Shown: one piece after another, positions 53,373 to 61,727 of the stretch
Position numbering within the stretch: the first letter of the stretch is position 1
Layout: the number at the start of each line of letters is the position of its first letter
Notes under the pieces: model-generated
Told to the model about the DNA's origin: nothing
Seen by the model: only the letters and a program-made list of their open reading frames with translations
The model's database searches: none
Translations under genes and position numbers: made by a program
Origin: an uncultured Jannaschia sp.
Lineage (GTDB): Bacteria; Pseudomonadota; Alphaproteobacteria; Rhodobacterales; Rhodobacteraceae
Length of the DNA: 64,000 nt
NCBI GenBank assembly: GCA_947494145.1
Contig: CANLTZ010000001.1
Span: 186,001-250,000, forward strand
Direction: 5' to 3'

Positions 53373-54095
53373 ATGTTCCGACTTTTCCGCCGCCTGATGC
53401 TGGCGCTTCTTCTGGCCTTTATCCTGCCTGTGGGCGCCGCCACCGCTTGGTGGGCCTCGGTCGACCGCCCCACGTCCTGGCGGGCCGCCGATTGGGGGCC
53501 TAGCGGGCTGCTGCCTTTGCCCGATGGTCCCGCTATCCACGTGCTGGCTGCCCGCACCGGCGGTTGGAAAGGCGCGGTCTCGGTCCATAGCTGGATCGTT
53601 TACGCCGCCCCCGGCGCGCGCAGCTGGACGCGCTATGAAGTGGTGGGCTGGGGCACGCCGGTGCGCCGCAACGCTTACGCGCCCGATGCTAGATGGTATT
53701 CCAACGCGCCCTGGGTCGTGGGCTCGCTCACAGGGCCCGCAGCCGCAGCGCTCATCCCTCAATTGGAAGCCACAATCGCCGCCTATCCCCATTCCGGCGT
53801 CTACACGATCTTCCCGGGACCCAATTCCAACACCTTCGTGGGCCATGTTCTGCGCGCATTGCCAGAGCTGGGCGTGACGCTTCCGCCCATCGCCGTGGGT
53901 AAGGACTGGCTGGGCCCGGGCCTTAACGCCACGCGTGATGCGGGCGGCGATGTCCACCTGTCCGCCGGTGGCTTGGCTGGTCTGTCCCTTGGCCCGCGCT
54001 CGGGGCTTGAGCTGCATCTTTTCGGTCAGACCCTGGGCCTCGACCTACGCGCGCCCGGCGTCAAACTGCCCGGCATCGGTCGCGTGGGCGTCTGA
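53373..54095 (+). CDS. DUF3750 family membrane-anchored protein
   Basis: A 240-residue protein. An N-terminal transmembrane or uncleaved signal segment (about 8-27) is followed by the DUF3750 core: H-V-L-A-A-R-T-G-G-W-K-G near residue 55, then V-H-S-W-I-V, Y-E-V-V-G-W-G-T-P, G-V-Y-T-I-F-P-G-P-N-S-N-T-F, and a Gly/Leu-rich end. Conserved His and Asn residues suggest an enzyme-like (possibly peptidase-like) periplasmic domain, but no activity has been assigned. The ATG is chosen at the start of the signal segment. The cobalamin cluster follows 193 bp later. Confidence 0.78.
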   Translation: MFRLFRRLMLALLLAFILPVGAATAWWASVDRPTSWRAADWGPSGLLPLPDGPAIHVLAARTGGWKGAVSVHSWIVYAAPGARSWTRYEVVGWGTPVRRNAYAPDARWYSNAPWVVGSLTGPAAAALIPQLEATIAAYPHSGVYTIFPGPNSNTFVGHVLRALPELGVTLPPIAVGKDWLGPGLNATRDAGGDVHLSAGGLAGLSLGPRSGLELHLFGQTLGLDLRAPGVKLPGIGRVGV

Positions 54096-54288
54096 CCGGT
54101 CACTCTGCCGCAACGCGCGCAAACCCCATTGCGCCGCCCAATCCGGCCCGCTACCCCTGGCAGTGACGACGCCCCCGACGGGGCCGGACAGGTGGCCGCC
54201 TTCCCGCCGACCCATCCAGGGGGCAGGGGGCGGCATCGTCTGACACCCGGCCCTGCCGGGGGCGACCCAATGACAGAGGTCCGCCCCG

Positions 54289-54480
54289 ATGACACCCATG
54301 ATCCCCCTCCATGCCGGCCACCTGGGCGACCTTGCAGGCCATGACCATTGGGGCCTGGGCCTTGGCCTGGGCGCAATCGCGGGCGCCGCCGTGATCGGGT
54401 GGCTGAAGGGCCGCAAGCAAGGCGACAAACCGGCCGAGCCCGAAGGCGACCAGGCCGAGCCCGAGGAAACCCCCGCATGA
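54289..54480 (+). CDS. Small His-containing membrane protein, coupled to cbiX
   Basis: A 63-residue protein. The N-terminus has four His within 15 residues (H-A-G-H-L-G-D-L-A-G-H-D-H), then one glycine-rich transmembrane helix (about 22-39), then a basic G-R-K-Q and a Pro/Glu-rich acidic tail. It is not the known CbtB family, whose His lie at the C-terminus. The stop TGA overlaps the cbiX ATG (ATGA), so the two are cotranslated. A helper in cobalt delivery or anchoring of the chelatase is an inference from position and His content. An alternative ATG is at 54298. Confidence 0.6.
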   Translation: MTPMIPLHAGHLGDLAGHDHWGLGLGLGAIAGAAVIGWLKGRKQGDKPAEPEGDQAEPEETPA

Positions 54481-55682
54481 CGAAGACCGGCGTCATGATC
54501 TGCGGCCATGGCTCCCGCTCCCAATCGGCGGTCGATGAATTCGCCGTCTTGGCGCAGAAGCTACCCGATCATCTGCCCCCCGATTGGCTGGTCGATTACG
54601 GCTATCTCGAATTCGCCAACCCGGTGATCCGCGACGGTTTGGACCGGCTTCGAGAGGCCGGCTGCAACCGCATCCTGGCCGTGCCGGGCATGCTGTTTGC
54701 CGCCATGCACGCCAAGAACGACATTCCCACAGTGCTCAATACCTATGGCGCCAAACATGGGATATCGGTCAGCTATGGCCGCGAATTGGGCGTCTGCCCC
54801 ACAATGATTGCCGCCGCCGCTGCTCGCATCCAGCAGGCGCTCGACGCTGCCCCCTCGGACGTGCCACTGCACGACACCTGTCTCGTGGTCATCGGACGCG
54901 GCGCCTCTGATCCCGATGCCAATGGCAACGTAGCCAAGATCGCGCGGATGCTCCATGAGGGGCTGGGTTTCGGCTGGTGCGAAGTGGGCTATTCCGGCGT
55001 GACCTTCCCCTTGGTGGAGCCCTGCCTGCGACACGTCACTCGCCTGGGCTACCGCCGGATCGTCGTGTTCCCCTATTTCCTCTTCTCCGGCATCCTGATC
55101 GACCGCATCTACGGCTTCACCGACCAAGTCGCCGCTGACCATCCTGAGATCGAGTTCCTCAAGGCCCCCTATCTGGGCGACCATTCCAAGGTGTTGGAAA
55201 CCTTCGCCGAACGCGTCCTGGAACAGGACAGCCCAAACCCACCCCCCAATTGCGGCATCTGCGCCTATCGCGGCCAGGTCTTGGCGCTGGATGCGGGCGA
55301 AACCCGCCACATCACGCCCGAAGAACGCAAGCACCCCGCTTTCGGTGCGGTGCCGCCGCCCACCTGCGTGATGTGCAAATACCGCACCCAGGTCCTGGGC
55401 TTCGAGGGGGAAGTGGGCGCCATCCAGGAAAGCCACCACCACCACGTGGAAGGGCAGGGTGCCTCGGCCCCGGGCTCCAACGTAGTCGATTGCACGCTGT
55501 GCGACACCTTCTGCACCGGGCTTTGCCGGTTGGAGGCCCAAGCGGCCCATCACCACGGACACGACCACCACGGCCATCACCACCATGGCCACGATCATAG
55601 TCATGCCCATCACCACACCCCCTATCCCCATGCCGACCACCCCCATGGCCCGGAATCGGCGCGCAAGACCGCGAAAACATAG
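54477..55682 (+). CDS. cbiX: Sirohydrochlorin cobaltochelatase CbiX, long form with Cys- and His-rich tail
   Basis: A 401-residue chelatase, far longer than small CbiX proteins. Residues 1-250 are two CbiX-type halves: His11 in I-C-G-H-G-S-R and His78 in A-M-H-A-K-N-D are the likely metal site. From 259 to 350 there are eight Cys as C259/C262, C297/C300 and C339/C342/C346/C350, enough for one or two Fe-S clusters. Residues 358-390 contain 19 His. CbiX of Bacillus megaterium is known to have an Fe-S cluster and His-rich region. It inserts cobalt (or another metal) into sirohydrochlorin. Confidence 0.88.
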   Translation: MTKTGVMICGHGSRSQSAVDEFAVLAQKLPDHLPPDWLVDYGYLEFANPVIRDGLDRLREAGCNRILAVPGMLFAAMHAKNDIPTVLNTYGAKHGISVSYGRELGVCPTMIAAAAARIQQALDAAPSDVPLHDTCLVVIGRGASDPDANGNVAKIARMLHEGLGFGWCEVGYSGVTFPLVEPCLRHVTRLGYRRIVVFPYFLFSGILIDRIYGFTDQVAADHPEIEFLKAPYLGDHSKVLETFAERVLEQDSPNPPPNCGICAYRGQVLALDAGETRHITPEERKHPAFGAVPPPTCVMCKYRTQVLGFEGEVGAIQESHHHHVEGQGASAPGSNVVDCTLCDTFCTGLCRLEAQAAHHHGHDHHGHHHHGHDHSHAHHHTPYPHADHPHGPESARKTAKT

Positions 55683-55761
55683 GGATGGGCCTTGCGCGAA
55701 CTCCCACCGTTCTTCCGAGGACACGGAAGCACAGGCCACTTGCGGCCCCCAGGTCAGCGGC

Positions 55762-56394
55762 ATGAGACCCTATATCAAAGACCCCAAAGCCATCTATGCC
55801 GCCAGCTTCGCCACCGTTCGCCATGAGGCCAATCTTGCCCGCTTCCCCGCCGATATGGCGGAACTGGCCGTCCGCATCATCCATGCCTGCGGCATGATCG
55901 AAGTGGCCGATCGCCTCGCCTACGCCCCCGATCTGGCCAAGGAAGGGCGCGCAGCCCTGGCCCGCGGCGCGCCTATCTACGCCGATTGCGAAATGGTCGC
56001 CTCCGGTATCACCCGCCGCCTTCTGCCCGACGGCGCCGATATCCGCTGCACGCTCAACGACCCGCAAACCCCCGACCTGGCCCGAAAGCTGGACACCACG
56101 CGCTCCGCCGCCGCCGTCGATCTCTGGCAGACCGAAGGCGCCGTGATCGCCATCGGCAACGCCCCCACCGCGCTTTTCCGCCTGCTCGAACGCCTCGATG
56201 ACGGCGCCCCGCGCCCCGCCGCCATCCTGGCCTTCCCCGTGGGTTTCGTGGGCGCCGCCGAATCCAAGGCGGAACTGGCCGCCAACCCCCGCGCCACCCC
56301 CTTCGTGACTCTGCGTGGCCGACGTGGTGGCTCCGCCATGGCCAGCGCCGCCGTCAATGCCCTCGCCATTTTGGCCGCCGGGGGCGTGCAATGA
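55762..56394 (+). CDS. cobH: Precorrin-8X methylmutase
   Basis: A 210-residue CobH protein. The catalytic His is His41 in R-I-I-H-A-C-G-M, in the same place as the active His of Pseudomonas CobH. Flanking blocks D-P-K-A-I-Y-A-A-S-F-A-T-V-R and G-F-V-G-A-A-E-S-K are typical. It moves the C11 methyl to C12 to give hydrogenobyrinate in the aerobic pathway. It lies 79 bp after cbiX. A short frame starts in its stop codon (ATGA) but is not convincing. The cobL gene begins 255 bp further on. Confidence 0.94.
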   Translation: MRPYIKDPKAIYAASFATVRHEANLARFPADMAELAVRIIHACGMIEVADRLAYAPDLAKEGRAALARGAPIYADCEMVASGITRRLLPDGADIRCTLNDPQTPDLARKLDTTRSAAAVDLWQTEGAVIAIGNAPTALFRLLERLDDGAPRPAAILAFPVGFVGAAESKAELAANPRATPFVTLRGRRGGSAMASAAVNALAILAAGGVQ

Positions 56395-56649
56395 CCCAAA
56401 CCCGCAAACTGGCCTATCTCCGCCTCTGCCCCCCCGGCACGCCGGTCCGGCCCCCCGTAAAGCCCGATGCCCCTTCACCCTGGAAAAATACTCATTCTCC
56501 AGCCCGTCACGGGCGCACGGGGTCGACGTTAGGTGCCACCCCTGGAACTCAAAAACCGACCAGTTCTAGCCGGTGCTCAGTAGGCCTTCGCAAAAGGCAG
56601 CGCGCCGATGACACCCTCCACCAGACAGGCCCACGCAGCTGGCGCCCCC

Positions 56650-57855
56650 ATGGCTGACGGCGTTTGGCTCCACATCGTCGGCATCGGCGAAGACGGTCTC
56701 GACGGGCTCAGCCCGGCGGCCCGGGCCGTGGTGGAAAGCGCTGAGGTCCTCGTTGGCGGCGACCGCCACCATAGCCTGTCGGACCGCATCACCGCCCGCC
56801 GTATCGCCTGGCCCCACCCGTTCGATGCGCTGATCGAGACACTGAAAACCCTCCAAGGCAAACGGGTTGCGGTCCTGGCCACCGGCGACCCCCTGTGGTT
56901 TTCCGTCGGCGCCCGCATCGGTCGTGCCATTGATCCGGGTCAGATCGCTTATCACCCGCAGCTGTCGGCCTTCCAACTGGCCGCCGCCCGCATGGGCTGG
57001 TCCATGGCGGATATCGAAACCCTCACCGTCCATGGCCGTCCCGTGGAACAGATGATCGCGTTCATTCAGCCAAATCAACGCCTTATCATCCTCACCACGG
57101 GTGCTGAGACGCCCGCCCAAATCGCCCGTTTCCTGACCGAACGCGGCTTCGGCGACAGTCCCATGACCGTCCTCGCCGCCATGGGCGGCCCGTCCGAGGC
57201 GCGGTTCGACGGCATTGCCAGCACTTGGTCCCATGAGGTCCCGCCCTTCAACACCTTGTGTGTCGACTGCATCGCCGCCCCAGATGCAGCCCTCCAACCC
57301 CGCGTGCCAGGGCTGCCGGATGAGCTATTTCGCTCCGACGGGACGATGACCAAACGCGAAGTCCGCGCCGCCACGCTGGCGAAACTCATGCCCATGCGCG
57401 GTGCGCTTTTGTGGGATATCGGCTCCGGCTCCGGCTCGGTCGCCATCGAATGGATGCGCGCAGCCCGCTCAGCCCGCGCCATTGCGATCGAGCCTCGTCC
57501 CGACCGCCGTGCCATGGCGGCCGAAAACGCCCTGGCGTTGGGCACACCCAAGCTGGACCTGCGCGCAGGCGAAGCACCGGGCGCCCTCAAAAGTCTTCCC
57601 GCCCCGGACGCCGTCTTCATCGGGGGCGGCCTGACGGAAGCCACGTTCGACGCCGCCTGGGCCGCCCTGCGCCCCCTGGGCCGCCTGGTTGCCAATGCCG
57701 TCACGCTGGAAAGCGAAGCACAACTCACCGCGCTCCATGCCCGCCATGGCGGCGATTTGGTGCGCCTTCAGGTTCAACATGCCGCACCCGTGGGCCGCTA
57801 CCACGGCTGGCGCCCCGCAATGCCGGTCACGCAATGGAGCCGTGTCAAACGATGA
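56650..57855 (+). CDS. cobL: Precorrin-6Y C5,15-methyltransferase (decarboxylating)
   Basis: A 401-residue CobL with two domains. The N-terminal CbiE-type methyltransferase (I-V-G-I-G-E-D-G at about 8-15, then the G-D-P-L motif) occupies roughly residues 1-200. The C-terminal CbiT-type domain has the SAM motif L-W-D-I-G-S-G-S-G-S near 255. It methylates C5 and C15 and removes the acetate carboxyl at C12. The ATG at 56650 gives M-A-D-G-V-W-L-H-I-V-G-I-G; a longer start at 56608 is possible. Its stop overlaps cobI by four bases. Confidence 0.93.
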   Translation: MADGVWLHIVGIGEDGLDGLSPAARAVVESAEVLVGGDRHHSLSDRITARRIAWPHPFDALIETLKTLQGKRVAVLATGDPLWFSVGARIGRAIDPGQIAYHPQLSAFQLAAARMGWSMADIETLTVHGRPVEQMIAFIQPNQRLIILTTGAETPAQIARFLTERGFGDSPMTVLAAMGGPSEARFDGIASTWSHEVPPFNTLCVDCIAAPDAALQPRVPGLPDELFRSDGTMTKREVRAATLAKLMPMRGALLWDIGSGSGSVAIEWMRAARSARAIAIEPRPDRRAMAAENALALGTPKLDLRAGEAPGALKSLPAPDAVFIGGGLTEATFDAAWAALRPLGRLVANAVTLESEAQLTALHARHGGDLVRLQVQHAAPVGRYHGWRPAMPVTQWSRVKR

Positions 57856-58586
57856 GCGCGCAAGGCGACGCGAAGAGGGGCACGCTGCGCGGTGTGGGCC
57901 TGGGCCCGGGCGCCCCCGATTTGATCACCCGCCGCGCCGCCCGGCTGATCGAAGGCGCGCAGGTCATCGCTTACCCCGCGCTTGCGGGCGGCGACAGCCT
58001 GGCCCGCACCATCGCCGCCGATTTAATCGCACCCGGCACGCACGAAATCCGCATCGACGTGCCCATGACCCGCGCACGAGAGCCTGCGCAGCAGGCCTAT
58101 GATGCGGCGGCGTCCGACATCGCGGGCGTCCTTGCCACCGGCAAGGACGTCATCTGCCTGTGCGAAGGGGACCCGTTCTTCTACGGCTCTTTCATGTATC
58201 TCTTCGCCCGTCTGAAGGACCGTTTCGCGGTCGATATCACCCCCGGCGTGACCTCGCTGACGGCCTGCGCGGCCCGCGCGGCCCTGCCACTGACGGCCCG
58301 TAACGAGGTGATGACCATCCTGCCCGGCCCACTGCCCGACGGGGACCTGCGCGGCCACCTGCGCGGCGCGGATACGCTGGCCTTGATGAAGGTGGGCCGC
58401 CACCTGCCGCGCCTGCGCGACCTGCTGGCTGCCGAAGGCCTGCTGCATGCGGCAACTTATGTCGAACGCGCCACGCTGGGCGCTGAACGTATTCTGCCGC
58501 TTGCAGATGCGCCGGACGATGCCCCCTATTTTTCCATGATCCTGATCGCGAAAGGGGCCGATCCGTGGCTTACCCCACCCCCCTGA
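57852..58586 (+). CDS. cobI: Precorrin-2 C20-methyltransferase
   Basis: A 244-residue tetrapyrrole methylase. It has G-V-G-L-G-P-G-A-P-D-L-I-T near the start, C-E-G-D-P-F-F-Y-G-S in the middle, and T-P-G-V-T-S-L-T-A-C-A-A. These are the usual SAM and precorrin binding blocks of CobI/CbiL. It methylates C20 to give precorrin-3A. The ATG overlaps the cobL stop (ATGA), and its own end overlaps the next gene by 22 bases, so all are translated as a tightly packed set. Confidence 0.92.
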   Translation: MSAQGDAKRGTLRGVGLGPGAPDLITRRAARLIEGAQVIAYPALAGGDSLARTIAADLIAPGTHEIRIDVPMTRAREPAQQAYDAAASDIAGVLATGKDVICLCEGDPFFYGSFMYLFARLKDRFAVDITPGVTSLTACAARAALPLTARNEVMTILPGPLPDGDLRGHLRGADTLALMKVGRHLPRLRDLLAAEGLLHAATYVERATLGAERILPLADAPDDAPYFSMILIAKGADPWLTPPP

Positions 58587-60370
58587 CGGGCACGCCCATC
58601 GTCCTGGCGCTGAACGGCACAGGGGAGCCCGTGGCCCGCCGCGTAGCCGCCGCCTTGGGCTGCCCGCTCCACGGCCGCGCGGGCCGAACCGGAGCGAAGA
58701 TCACCTTCCCCAACGCGCTCGACCATGCCCGCGACCTGTTCGCGGCGGGCCACGCCGTGGTGGGGGTCTGCGCCAGCGGCATCTTGATCCGTGCGGTGGC
58801 GCCGCTTCTGGCGGACAAGACGGTTGAGCCACCCGTGATTTCGGTCTCCGATGACGGGCGCGTGGTGGTCCCTCTGTTGGGCGGCCATCGCGGCGCCAAC
58901 CGCTTGGCGCGCCAGATCGCCGAGGCCCTGGGCGGCACCGCTGCCGTCACCACGGCGGGCGATGTGGCCTTGGGCGTGGCCTTGGATGAGCCGCCTGCGG
59001 GCTATGCCCTGGCGAACCCCGAAAACGCCAAGACTGTCATGGCCGCTCTTCTGTCTGGCGGCGGGGCTCGGATGACGGGCCTTGCGCTGTTCGACCTGCC
59101 CCCAGGCGACGCGGTGGAGATCGCGGTGACCGAGCGATTAGATCCCGGAGGTCCGGCCAAGCTGGTCTACCATCCCCAGGCCTATGCGCTGGGCGTGGGC
59201 TGCGCGCGCGATGCCGATGCGGGCGAGCTGTGGGACAATGTGCGGGCTGTGCTGGCCGATGCGGGGATCGCACCTGGCGCGGTGGCGTCGGTCAATACGC
59301 TGGATCTGAAACTCGACGAACCTGCCATGAATGCCCTAGCCGCCCGCCTCGGCCGCCCTTTACGGGCGTTCTCGGCCGAAGCGTTGCGCGGCATCGACGT
59401 GCCCAACCCGTCCGAAGTTGTGCATGCCGAAGTGGGCACGCCGTCTGTGGCCGAAGCCGCAGCCCTGGCCGCCACGAAGGGGGACATCGTCGTAGCCAAG
59501 CGCAAGACGTCCAATACCACCGTCGCCCTGGCCCGCGCGCCCGCGCCGATCACCGATCAAAAAGGCCGTCCGCGCGGCCGCGTCTCCATCGTCTCGATCG
59601 GTCCTGGCCAATCGGCCTGGCGCACGCCGGAGGCCAGCCGTCTGGTGCAGGAGGCAGAGGAACTGGTGGGCTACGGGCTCTATATCGACCTGCTCGGCCC
59701 CTTGGCGGCTGGCAAACCCCGTGCCGACTTCCCCCTGGGTGGCGAGGAAGCCCGCTGTCGCCACGCTTTGGAACGATCTGGCGAGGGACGCAATGTCGCG
59801 CTCATCTGCTCGGGTGATGCAGGCATCTACGCCATGGGCGCGCTGGTCTTCGAACTCATGGATCGTGGCGACGTGTCCGATGCCGCCAAACGGGTCGAGG
59901 TCATCTGCACCCCAGGCGTCAGCGCCTTGCAAGCCGCCGCCGCCCGGGCCGGTGCCCCACTGGGTCACGATTTCTGCGCGATTTCACTGTCCGATCTGCT
60001 CACCCCGCGCGACGACATCTTGCGCCGCTTGCGTGCCGCTGCGGAAGGCGATTTCGTCATCGCCTTCTACAACCCCGTCTCCAAACGGCGGCGCACCCTT
60101 TTGGCCGAAGCGCGGGATATCCTGCTGGACCACCGGCCCGCAGGCACGCCCGTTTTGCTGGGCACCTCGCTTGGGCGGCCCGAGGAGGCACTGCGCCACC
60201 GGCGACTGGCCGATCTGGATGTGGATGAGGTGGATATGCTGACACTTGTGCTGGTCGGGTCGTCGCAGACGCGATTGGTGCGCACCGGGGACGGGGTCAG
60301 GATGTACACGCCCCGGGGCTATGCGCGCCGGATGGAAGGTGGCGATCTGCCGGCAGGTGTGGGGATTTGA
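58565..60370 (+). CDS. cobJ: CbiG-CobJ fusion protein
   Basis: A 601-residue fusion. Residues 1-330 are a CbiG-type domain (I-V-L-A-L-N-G-T-G-E-P, L-L-G-G-H-R-G-A-N-R-L-A, then G-V-G-C-A-R-D-A). Residues about 336-601 are CobJ (precorrin-3B C17-methyltransferase) with V-S-I-G-P-G, G-D-A-G-I-Y-A-M and P-G-V-S-A-L-Q-A-A-A-A-R. CobJ contracts the ring in the aerobic route, while CbiG opens the lactone in the anaerobic one. Start GTG at 58565, inside the end of cobI. No separate cobE was seen, so the CbiG half may replace it. Confidence 0.88.
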   Translation: MAYPTPLTGTPIVLALNGTGEPVARRVAAALGCPLHGRAGRTGAKITFPNALDHARDLFAAGHAVVGVCASGILIRAVAPLLADKTVEPPVISVSDDGRVVVPLLGGHRGANRLARQIAEALGGTAAVTTAGDVALGVALDEPPAGYALANPENAKTVMAALLSGGGARMTGLALFDLPPGDAVEIAVTERLDPGGPAKLVYHPQAYALGVGCARDADAGELWDNVRAVLADAGIAPGAVASVNTLDLKLDEPAMNALAARLGRPLRAFSAEALRGIDVPNPSEVVHAEVGTPSVAEAAALAATKGDIVVAKRKTSNTTVALARAPAPITDQKGRPRGRVSIVSIGPGQSAWRTPEASRLVQEAEELVGYGLYIDLLGPLAAGKPRADFPLGGEEARCRHALERSGEGRNVALICSGDAGIYAMGALVFELMDRGDVSDAAKRVEVICTPGVSALQAAAARAGAPLGHDFCAISLSDLLTPRDDILRRLRAAAEGDFVIAFYNPVSKRRRTLLAEARDILLDHRPAGTPVLLGTSLGRPEEALRHRRLADLDVDEVDMLTLVLVGSSQTRLVRTGDGVRMYTPRGYARRMEGGDLPAGVGI

Positions 60371-60393
60371 GTATTTTTGGACCAGTGATGGGG

Positions 60394-60834
60394 TCAGCGA
60401 TAGTCTTTGGGGGCCAGCGCGCCGCCTTGTGCCAGTTGGGTCTCAGCGCCCGGAACCACATCGGTGTTTTGGGCGGAGATGGCCTGCCATCCCTCGGCAT
60501 GGCGGACCAGTACGAAGCTGAGGATGGTTGTGCGGGGGTCTGCGGTGTCGCCCGTTTGCGTGCGCTGACCTGTCAGCGACATGCGGGCATGGATCACGGC
60601 CACATTACCCAGGTGGCGGATTTTGACGCGGCCCGCGACCAGGCGGCTGTCTGCAAAGAAAGAGTGCAGGGCATAGCTGTGTGCTTTGGCGATGGCGGCC
60701 CGGTCTTCCCACCAGATGCCCACCACGTTCACGAAATCGGCGTCGTCGGCAAAAAGCGAGGCCAGGGCCGCGCCATCCCGGGCGGCCCAGGCGGCAGTGA
60801 AAGCGGGGATGAAGGCATCGGGGTCGGTCACCAT
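60394..60834 (-). CDS. SgcJ/EcaC-like (NTF2-fold) protein
   Basis: A 146-residue protein of the SnoaL/NTF2-like superfamily, closest to the SgcJ/EcaC oxidoreductase-labelled group. It starts D-A-F-I-P-A-F-T-A-A-W-A-A-R-D-G, then has A-D-D-A-D-F-V-N-V-V-G-I-W-W and C-terminal L-V-R-H-A-E-G-W-Q-A-I-S-A-Q-N-T. These proteins bind small ligands; a reaction cannot be assigned. It is the only minus-strand gene within the cobalamin cluster, and its start is 17 bp from the cobM start, so the two share a divergent promoter region. Confidence 0.8.
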   Translation of the reverse strand: MVTDPDAFIPAFTAAWAARDGAALASLFADDADFVNVVGIWWEDRAAIAKAHSYALHSFFADSRLVAGRVKIRHLGNVAVIHARMSLTGQRTQTGDTADPRTTILSFVLVRHAEGWQAISAQNTDVVPGAETQLAQGGALAPKDYR

Positions 60835-60851
60835 ATCGGGGGGTATAGCAC

Positions 60852-61622
60852 GTGACGGTCCATTTCATCGGGGCGGGGCCCGGCGACCCGGAATTGCTGA
60901 CGCTGAAGGCACAGAGGCTGATCCGGGCCTGTCCGGTTTGTCTCTATGCCGGATCGCTGGTGCCTGCAGCGGTCGTGGCCGAAGCGCCTGTGGGCGCTCG
61001 GGTTCTGGACACGGCCCCCATGACGTTGGAGGAGACCCATGGCGAGATCCTGGCCGCCCATGGTGCGGGGCTGGATGTGGCGCGGGTGCATTCGGGGGAC
61101 CCTAGCCTGTATGGCGCAATCGCCGAACAGATCCGATTGCTCAAGCGCGACGGCATCCCCTATGAGGTGACGCCGGGCGTGCCCGCCTATGCTGCCGCCG
61201 CGGCCGCTTTGGGGCAGGAATTGACCATCCCGGAAGTGGCGCAATCCATCGTGTTGACCCGGGTCAGCATGAAGTCGACCTCCATGCCGCCGCGCGAGAC
61301 CTTGGAGAACTTTGCGCGGACCGGCGCGACGCTGGCCATTCATCTGGGCATCCGCGCCTTGCGGGAGATCGAGCGCGTACTGGTGCCCCATTACGGCGCC
61401 GATTGCCCGGTTGTCGTGGCCTACCGTGTGGGCTGGCCGGATCAGGCGTTTCAGCGGGGGACCCTGGTGGATATTCGCGAAAAGGTGCGGGCGGAAAAGA
61501 TTACGCGCACCGCGCTGATCCTCGTGGGACCCGCTTTGGCGGGGGGGCAGGATTTTCGGGACAGCGCGCTTTACGATCCGGCCATTCCCCATGTCCTGCG
61601 ACCCAAAGTGCGCGGGTCGTAA
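60852..61622 (+). CDS. cobM: Precorrin-4 C11-methyltransferase
   Basis: A 256-residue tetrapyrrole methylase. The start is V-H-F-I-G-A-G-P-G-D-P-E-L-L-T. It then has L-Y-A-G-S-L-V near residue 33, R-V-H-S-G-D-P-S-L-Y-G-A near 85, and T-P-G-V-P-A-Y-A-A-A-A-A. This pattern is diagnostic for CobM/CbiF, which methylates C11 of precorrin-4. The start is a GTG at 60852. It begins divergently from the NTF2-fold gene, so it may have its own promoter rather than be read from cbiG-cobJ. Confidence 0.94.
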   Translation: MTVHFIGAGPGDPELLTLKAQRLIRACPVCLYAGSLVPAAVVAEAPVGARVLDTAPMTLEETHGEILAAHGAGLDVARVHSGDPSLYGAIAEQIRLLKRDGIPYEVTPGVPAYAAAAAALGQELTIPEVAQSIVLTRVSMKSTSMPPRETLENFARTGATLAIHLGIRALREIERVLVPHYGADCPVVVAYRVGWPDQAFQRGTLVDIREKVRAEKITRTALILVGPALAGGQDFRDSALYDPAIPHVLRPKVRGS

Positions 61623-61727
61623 ACTTGTCGTGCAACCATTCATTGACTCTTTACAATCACCTAGCAGACTCAGAGCCGGAGGTGCGGTGATTCCCGTCGC
61701 GCCCCGTTGATCGCTGTGGAGGCCTTG

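Noticed and set aside
54096-54288. Possible cobalamin riboswitch upstream of the cobalamin cluster
   Set aside because: I looked for the B12 box and the CCGCAACTGT and GCCACTG elements. Only loose fragments (GCCGCAAC, ACAGGTGGCCGCC) are present, without the ordered structure.
56391-56657. Short plus-strand open frame starting in the cobH stop codon
   Set aside because: The 88-residue product is Pro/Arg/Ser-rich with no domain, and it runs through a CTGG...AAATACTC intergenic motif and into the probable cobL start. It looks like noncoding sequence in frame.
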